NCBI RefSeq assembly: GCF_026210795.1
Contig: NC_089429.1
Location: forward strand, 7,597,001 to 7,661,000
Reading direction: 5' to 3'
DNA from: Rhizophagus irregularis
Lineage: Eukaryota; Glomeromycota; Glomeromycetes; Glomerales; Glomeraceae
Length of the DNA stretch: 64,000 bases
The notes under the pieces were generated by a model. That model worked only from the letters and a program-made list of their open reading frames with translations, did no database searches and was not told the origin of the DNA. The position numbers and the translations under genes were made by a program. Below, in pieces: positions 58,366-64,000 of the stretch (position 1 is the first letter of the stretch; each line of letters starts with the position of its first letter).

Positions 58366-58874
58366 TTACTGACCGATCTTTTCATTGAGGTTCATTGAGG
58401 TGGAGATACCGTTTGTACTTTCCCACTGAACGGTCAAACGACATCTGGGAGTCCACCATTCTATGAAAATCTGGGTAACCATGATAGTTAGCAATTTGGT
58501 ACAAAATGTAATACATTTATTCCTGGTGAAATTAAACAGTTTTGACGCTTTATTCGTCATGGATGCGTCGATTTTTCCTTTTATTGCATCCTGAAAGATC
58601 GATGAAAACTCCTCTGAAGTCCAGAAATTCCAATTAATCTTTTGAGCAAATTGTCCGCTTGCTGTTGATTTAAAATCTAAGTCTCTTTGTAGTATGGTAA
58701 GCAGGGACGAGTGAAAATTGCCGCTTTGGCTTCTATTGCTCTGTGTCCTGTACATGGACCAATATGTGCTACCGTTTCATATTCTATATTACACATTGGG
58801 CAAATGAAATTTTTGTACAGCGTTGGATTACGTAATTGGAGCATTTTTCCTATCGGTAATAGGTTGTTCAGCAA
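58366..58874 (-). pseudogene. LINE C-terminal region with zinc-knuckle-like motif
   Basis: The frame at 58677-58874 reads LYKNFICPMCNIEYETVAHI and then GPCTGH, a C-x2-C...H...C motif typical of the LINE ORF2 C-terminus. It continues in another frame at 58366-58755 (INWNFWTSEEFSSIFQDAIK; FIEWWTPRC). The frame change shows decay. Confidence 0.75.
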
Positions 58875-59079
58875 TTTAATCCAAAACGCCCAGAATTTGT
58901 TGCGAATAGAATTTGTGCATTTGACATGTTTGACTTAATTTTTTATACGGTCTATTAAGGCATCTTGATTACAGCTTAATTGGCCCCATTGCGCGTCATT
59001 AAAAAATTGCATCATGTTCTTAATATTATCGATCGTTGGTAAAAGTTTTATATCATCGTGGGCTAGGTTGAATTGAGTC

Positions 59080-59560
59080 GAAGACTAGTACTAGCGAGCT
59101 TGGCTAATTCATCTACTTTCTCGTTCCATATATACCCACTGTGTCCTTTTACTTTATGAAGCTCTAAATCTCTCTAACTACTTTAAAAATTCTATATAAT
59201 AATAAAAAGTTATTTCTAACTAAAAAATTTCTCGGTCTGGTACCTAATATTCCATTAATTGTTTGTATCGCTCCCGCGCTGTCTGTTTATACTGTATGTG
59301 CACTTTCGATCCATTTGAACAAGTAAGTAACGCCAGTAAAATTGCATATATTTTCGCCCTGGTCGAAGATGGCCAATTGTCAATGCGCGACACAAAATGT
59401 TCTTCTGTTGTAATTTCAATAAAATGCTGCTCCTTGCGCTACCTCATAAGTATTTGGTTCCATTTGATTTTCGATCTAGCATTGCCGTCTATGATACTAC
59501 CATGGGAGCGTTTTTTAAGATTACCATCGGTATAAAATTTTAGTTGATTTAGTGTTAACA
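59080..59560 (-). pseudogene. LINE RNase H domain, degenerate
   Basis: KFYTDGNL (first Asp), then STRAKIYAILLAL where the catalytic Glu of the usual RAE motif is Lys, then after a one-base shift TDSAGAIQTINGILGTRPR (second Asp), and further on HKVKGHSG and NEKVDELAKLA. The order fits RNase H; the Glu-to-Lys change and the shift show it is not functional. Confidence 0.8.
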
Positions 59561-60240
59561 AACGTCCATTAAAGTCTTAGTTAAATCCGAAGAGCCGAAC
59601 CTTATACCTATTAACCGATCTTGGTCAATTAATACTATAGCCGGCGTGGAGGCGATACCCGATTCACTGTACTCTATTGATTCACTGATTGATGTCGGAG
59701 ACGAATCGTCATTGGTGAGAACTGGGCTTCCATCTGCGTATTGATTGTTGGTTGACACACAAAGGCAATTTGTTGTAATTAAGTTTAACGGAGTATTTGT
59801 CGCAAAGTTGCCATCTTTGTGCGTCACATTAAGTGTTCTTGCCGATTTTCTAGGAATGTCAAGTGTTAAACTGCGAGCTGGCTTTTCAAGTTGGTATAAA
59901 TTACCCAAATGTGAATCAAAACTAGCTATGTTCCAGATTTCTACGGATAACATATCCTTCTTGTGTGATTTCATGGTAATCTTGGCTACTTGGTATTCTT
60001 TTCTTCTTTTGAATACAATCCATTATTTGTTTCGCCTGTCGTTGGATGGGATCGGTAGATAATCGTTAAAGAAGGCCGGAAGATTATACCTTAAACCGTC
60101 CTTAAGTAATCTCGAGATGTCATTTTGCGAGAACAACCATTCTAGGTGCTTGAACCATATGGCTTTTTTCCCTTTGACTGACAGTCCGGAGAGGAATCCC
60201 GATTGAACCCATGTTATCATATGTCGTCCATCATGCGTTA
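59561..60240 (-). pseudogene. LINE linker between RT and RNase H
   Basis: Frames at 60023-60220 (GFLSGLSVKGKKAIWFKHLE) and 59555-59974 (MKSHKKDMLSVEIWNIASFD) belong to the same element, in different phases. Confidence 0.6.
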
Positions 60241-60702
60241 CAAGTTAGTGGGCAAAGAATAGGGCGCCGGTTTCGGTTCATTCATCTTTAATAACGATGA
60301 CGGGGTGAAATAGTTAATCCATTCATCGAGTATGGTTCTATTGACCTTCTATCCTGAACGAGTCCTTCACACGATTTGTATTAAGTTGTAGACCTAGGTC
60401 ATAGGTGAGCAATAAACAATATACTGCGAAATTTTTCTAACCCAATATTTCCTTCGTGAAATAAGATTGAGTTAGACTGGACTTTGCTATTTCTATCGTA
60501 TGCTTAACGAATGATAATATGGTTTTTCTATCTGATCCCATTCTCCTTTTGACAATATCAGTGTCTGACTGAGATATGCTATCTTGGGGTAAAGGACTTT
60601 ATTAATTAAATAAACTACATGAGCAATCGATAGCAATTTCTTCACTTTTCTTCCCTACTGTTTGTAAGAAGATATCTCGGATTCCTACAATCCTTTGTTT
60701 GT

Positions 60703-61720
60703 TTAATAATCTGGCCCTTTTGCTGCCAAGAAGACCCCTAGATAACGAACTTCCTCGCTTGTGACCCTGATGATACCATTGTGTGAATCTCCCAAGTAAA
60801 CTTTATTCGCCGTTATGGGTAATGGTGAGTTGAAAACTAACAAGTCACATTTTTTGATATTGATAAATATATCCATCATGCTATAAAATGAGTTCGCTAT
60901 GTTCAGAACTACTTGCATACGTTCTTTGGAGGTTTCAATGAACGCTGTGTCATCCATATAAGCTGCTACTGCCACTGAATTATTGTATTTAACCCACGTA
61001 TTCGGGTTGGCAGGATCGGTGGGCATTCACAGCTGATTTCATAACCATATAGTTTCTGTTTTGTTGTATCTCTCGTTGTGGTCGCTTTGAGCAGAGGATC
61101 ATAGTAGATTCGCCATATCAAAGGGGATAGACTATCGCCTTGATCTACCCCATCCCCTGCTGTGAAAGAAGGTGTAGTTCCAAAGGCTGTAAGTATCTGG
61201 GCTTTTCTGTTAGTAAAGAGCCTAATAATTAAGGTGATCAATCGATCTGGAAGGTTCAGGCGTTGACGCGTTGTAGCGCTAAATTCAGTCCTGTCATGCT
61301 GATGGAGTCAAGGTTTTGGATATATCTTTAAACATAAACCATAATTGTTTTTTGTTGGTTTTTGCGTCTTCAATTAATTATTAATTATCTGTATTGGAGT
61401 GGTTGTGGAATCTCCGGGTAGTCCACAATAATTTTGCTGACACAGTATGGTGTTGTGTTCCGTCAGTATTTTCCTAAACGCATACTTATTGTTTTGGTTA
61501 ATAACTTTCTAAAATTGTCCAAAAGCGCGATGGTCTAACGTTTGCCATGTTGCGTTATCAGTATAAGATTTAGGGCGCATCAAATTAAATTCTGTAATCC
61601 TGGAGGTAATTTTTTAATCATAATATAATTAACTCCTGTGACTCCTGCTGCTGATTTTTCGTTTACACTTTTCAAGATTGTATCCCATTCCTCATCATCA
61701 ATTTCTGTGAGTACTTCATC
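60703..61720 (-). pseudogene. LINE reverse transcriptase domain, frameshifted
   Basis: From upstream: VNEKSAAGVTGVNYIMIKKL (fingers), ITLIIRLFTNRKAQILTAFG, GVDQGDSLSPLIWRIYYDPL (motif B), then after a frame change near 60970-61020 VAVAAYMDDTAFIETSKERM (motif C, YMDD), and EVRYLGVFL (thumb side). The catalytic YMDD is intact but the domain is split among frames. Confidence 0.88.
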
Positions 61721-61859
61721 AAAAACCTGTTCATTCCGAGTCACTGGTTCATATATCTTTTGCCAAAAGGTGGCATATCATGGATTGATGAGAAACTGAC
61801 CCTCTTTTTTCTGAACTGATGTGAATATGAGGCTATTGCTTGTTCCGATATATATTAAC

Positions 61860-62440
61860 AACTCGAGGGGTGCACTTTTAGCAGTCGGTCAATAGGAATT
61901 GATTTGCGATCCATTTGGATTAATCGCTCTCAATTTGTTGGATCCTCTTTTCTATTGCTTCTGATATTTCAGTACGTTGCTTGGCTAGCATTTTAGCTCG
62001 TTCATGCTTTTGACGGGCCTTAAGTACCGCTTTTACCAAGTGGTTGTTAATGGTACAAGATTTGGGTTTAGATAGGTTTCGTCCACTTCCGGATAGTCTG
62101 TATTATATTTTGTGGCTATGGAAAACCAATCGCTGAGCTCATGGCTTAAGTCATGTGCATTATTATTATCTTGGCGTGGGTTGGCCGCCTCATTCAGCAT
62201 GAGATTCAACCACCTTGCTAAGTTTCGCGTGTGTTTTTCGGGTTGAAATAATTTGTTGTTAATTACTTTCCTTTTCTTTGATCTTCTTTCTTGTGTGGGA
62301 GAGTAGCGCGTGCTGTGTCCACTAGCGTCTCGGTAATATAATTCCATGTAATTTCTATATTGTCTTGAATAGTCTTAATATCGTTACTTTCTTTTGCATT
62401 AGCAATATCCTAATTGTATCGTGAAAAAAGTTTCAACAAA
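61860..62440 (-). pseudogene. LINE pre-RT linker
   Basis: ITWNYITETLVDTARATLPH then, after a frameshift, KVINNKLFQPEKHTRNLARW, and further on VLKARQKHERAKMLAKQRTE. The pattern is typical of the segment between endonuclease and RT. Upstream of ~62450 homology to a LINE endonuclease is not seen. Confidence 0.65.
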
Positions 62441-62450
62441 GGACTTTACC

Positions 62451-64000
62451 GTCTAATAATTTTTTTTTCTTTTTTTTTTCCTGATTATTACCAAAGTATC
62501 ATATAAAAAAGGAATTTTTTTTTAATATTTTGGGTAGAGAAAAAAAAAGGAAAATTTAGATCTCGCCCTCATACTGATGTAATGTTTAAATCTCGCCTTT
62601 ATTCCAAAAAAGGATATTTTGTACGCTGATCGTTTAATTCTGGCTAGAATTAAATACGTCACGTGATTTAATGAAAGTGAACTTGCAGAGAGGATTGAAT
62701 ATTTTTTTTTAAAAAATTTATTTTAAGGATAATCAACCCTTTATATAAATATATGGGTTTTATATATAGCAAAATCTATAACAATTATTTATTAATATTA
62801 TGTAATGTCAAAATCAACAGTTAATTGCAAAAAAAATTAATATTTTATTAACTAATTACATAATAAATTTTATTAAATTTATATTTAAAAAGAAAAGTAG
62901 ATAACTACTCCAATAATTTTAAAAAAATTTTAATTACTTATTAATATTTTTAAAATATATATAAATAAATTTAAAGAAAATAAATAATTTTATTCAAATA
63001 TTACAATGATTTTTATTTTAATTCTCAATAAAGTTTTTAATAAATTTATTACTATATATAAATAATATAAATGTACTATTTATTTGCGAAGTATCAGAAA
63101 GTTTTAATTAATTTAAAAATAAAATATTTATAACTTTTAACTTGCTTTTTTGATTTAATTTTATAAATAAAATTATATTATTTGATAAAGTTTAATTCTA
63201 AGAATTAAAAGTAAAGTTTTGTTTAAGTTTTATAGATCAGAAAATTTTTTTACTTATAACAAATTTGGATTTAACAATTTTTACTATGATTTCATTAAAC
63301 AATTTTTTTTTTTATATACTATTAATTTTAAAAAGTATAATTATTTTGGAAAAACCTTTTTACTATACAAATATAAATAAACCATTCCAAATTAATAATT
63401 AGTTTAATGTCTTTTCTAGCTGAAAAATTTAAGGAAAAAAAGGAATAATTTAAACAAATATAATATTTAAATATATTAAAATTTTCAGAAAATCAGAAAT
63501 ATTTGGTTTTATTTAATAATTTTTAAAAAAAGAAGAGGTGCTTTAAACATATGTGAATATATGTATTTAAATTACCTTTAAATTTTCAAAAATAAGGGGA
63601 GAATATTAAATTAAAATTGCCTAATTCTATATAGTTACTGTATATCAGATATTTAAATAATATATTTTAGACATAAAATTAGATTCACATAAAATCTAAA
63701 AATAGTATATGTACAGTTTATGTAGATTTTTTTACACAAATCTACATAAAAAACATGCAAATGCTTTTTTATAAGATAAATTGTTTTTTGATTAACAAAG
63801 TCAATAAAAATTACATTAAATAGTAGTAACTTTAGTAATTTTTTTTTACACAAGACAAACAACTGAACTTTCTACCATAACGTACTTACATACATGTGGA
63901 TGTCACAAATTCCTTTTTTTAAATTTTTAATTTATATGTATTTGTTTATCGAAACCTTGATTTTTTTGCATCATGCTAGTGTTTCGGGCGAAACTGAAAC
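62451..64000. other. Gene-free AT-rich stretch
   Basis: No gene supported. A short minus-strand frame at 63653-63862 is low-complexity. The last bases (GTTTCGGGCGAAACTGAAAC) may be the edge of something beyond the window. Confidence 0.5.

Larger units (their letters stand above)
57889..62450 (-). mobile_element. 5'-truncated non-LTR (LINE) retrotransposon
   Basis: On the minus strand, in order: a linker region before RT, a reverse transcriptase domain, an RNase H domain, a C-terminal CPMC/H/C zinc-knuckle-like motif, a 3' untranslated region, and an (AAT)n tail (TTATTATTATTATTATTATA at 57889-57909 on the plus strand). RNase H plus a trinucleotide tail resembles I-clade-like LINEs. The endonuclease is missing, so the element is truncated at its 5' end near 62450. 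Many frameshifts and stops make it inactive. The plus-strand frames here are shadows. Confidence 0.88.

Noticed and set aside
58711-58938. Plus-strand frames at 58.7, 59.3 and 59.7 kb
   Set aside because: They are antisense shadows of the minus-strand LINE, whose RT and RNase H motifs are explicit.
1-64000. tRNA genes and CRISPR arrays
   Set aside because: No sequence with both A-box and B-box and a cloverleaf was found. The tandem arrays have long units and no regular spacers.

Overview
The window looks like nuclear DNA of an arbuscular mycorrhizal fungus (Glomeromycotina, probably Rhizophagus or a close relative). The evidence is very AT-rich intergenic DNA, genes broken by short introns of about 60-85 bases (GTATGT/GTAAGT donors, TTAG/ATAG acceptors), a QDE-1/RDR-type RNA-dependent RNA polymerase, a MATA-HMG-like HMG-box gene, and dense old transposon debris. 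The species assignment is inference; no ribosomal operon or other species marker is present.

Layout. 0-10 kb is gene-poor repeat DNA with a 102-bp tandem array, a ~65-bp tandem array and a relic of a bromodomain gene at 5.4 kb. 10.5-14.2 kb holds a three-exon RdRP gene with an Asn in place of the first Asp of the DxDGD catalytic loop. The gene sits inside two nested pairs of direct repeats (A at 0.7 and 17.2 kb; B at 9.1 and 15.7 kb). 14.6-25.2 kb is repeat-rich, with several non-autonomous foldback DNA elements; one, at 19.7 kb, has a perfect 8-bp target duplication. 25.7-26.2 kb is a MATA-HMG-like gene followed by a 50-bp tandem array. 28.8-29.4 kb is a ~180-bp tandem array. 31-35 kb has two hAT-like miniature elements, the 5' half of a 5S rRNA gene, and a frameshifted transposon-type gene. 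37.2-38.3 kb (minus) is an intact intronless 351-aa protein gene. 45.2-52.2 kb is a recent ~3.5-kb head-to-tail duplication; each unit carries a two-exon bromodomain gene, and the second copy is broken by a one-base deletion. 53.0 and 55.7 kb hold two small spliced genes. 57.9-62.4 kb (minus) is a 5'-truncated, frameshifted non-LTR retrotransposon with an (AAT)n tail. The last 1.5 kb shows nothing coding.

The well-supported genes are the RdRP (RNA silencing), the HMG-box gene (DNA binding), the bromodomain gene (chromatin) and the 351-aa protein (unknown). They do not form an operon-like unit. The clearest oddities are the altered catalytic or ligand residues in two otherwise intact genes (RdRP N830; bromodomain H224), the nested repeat shell around the RdRP, and several long-stem hairpins, one of which overlaps an exon.
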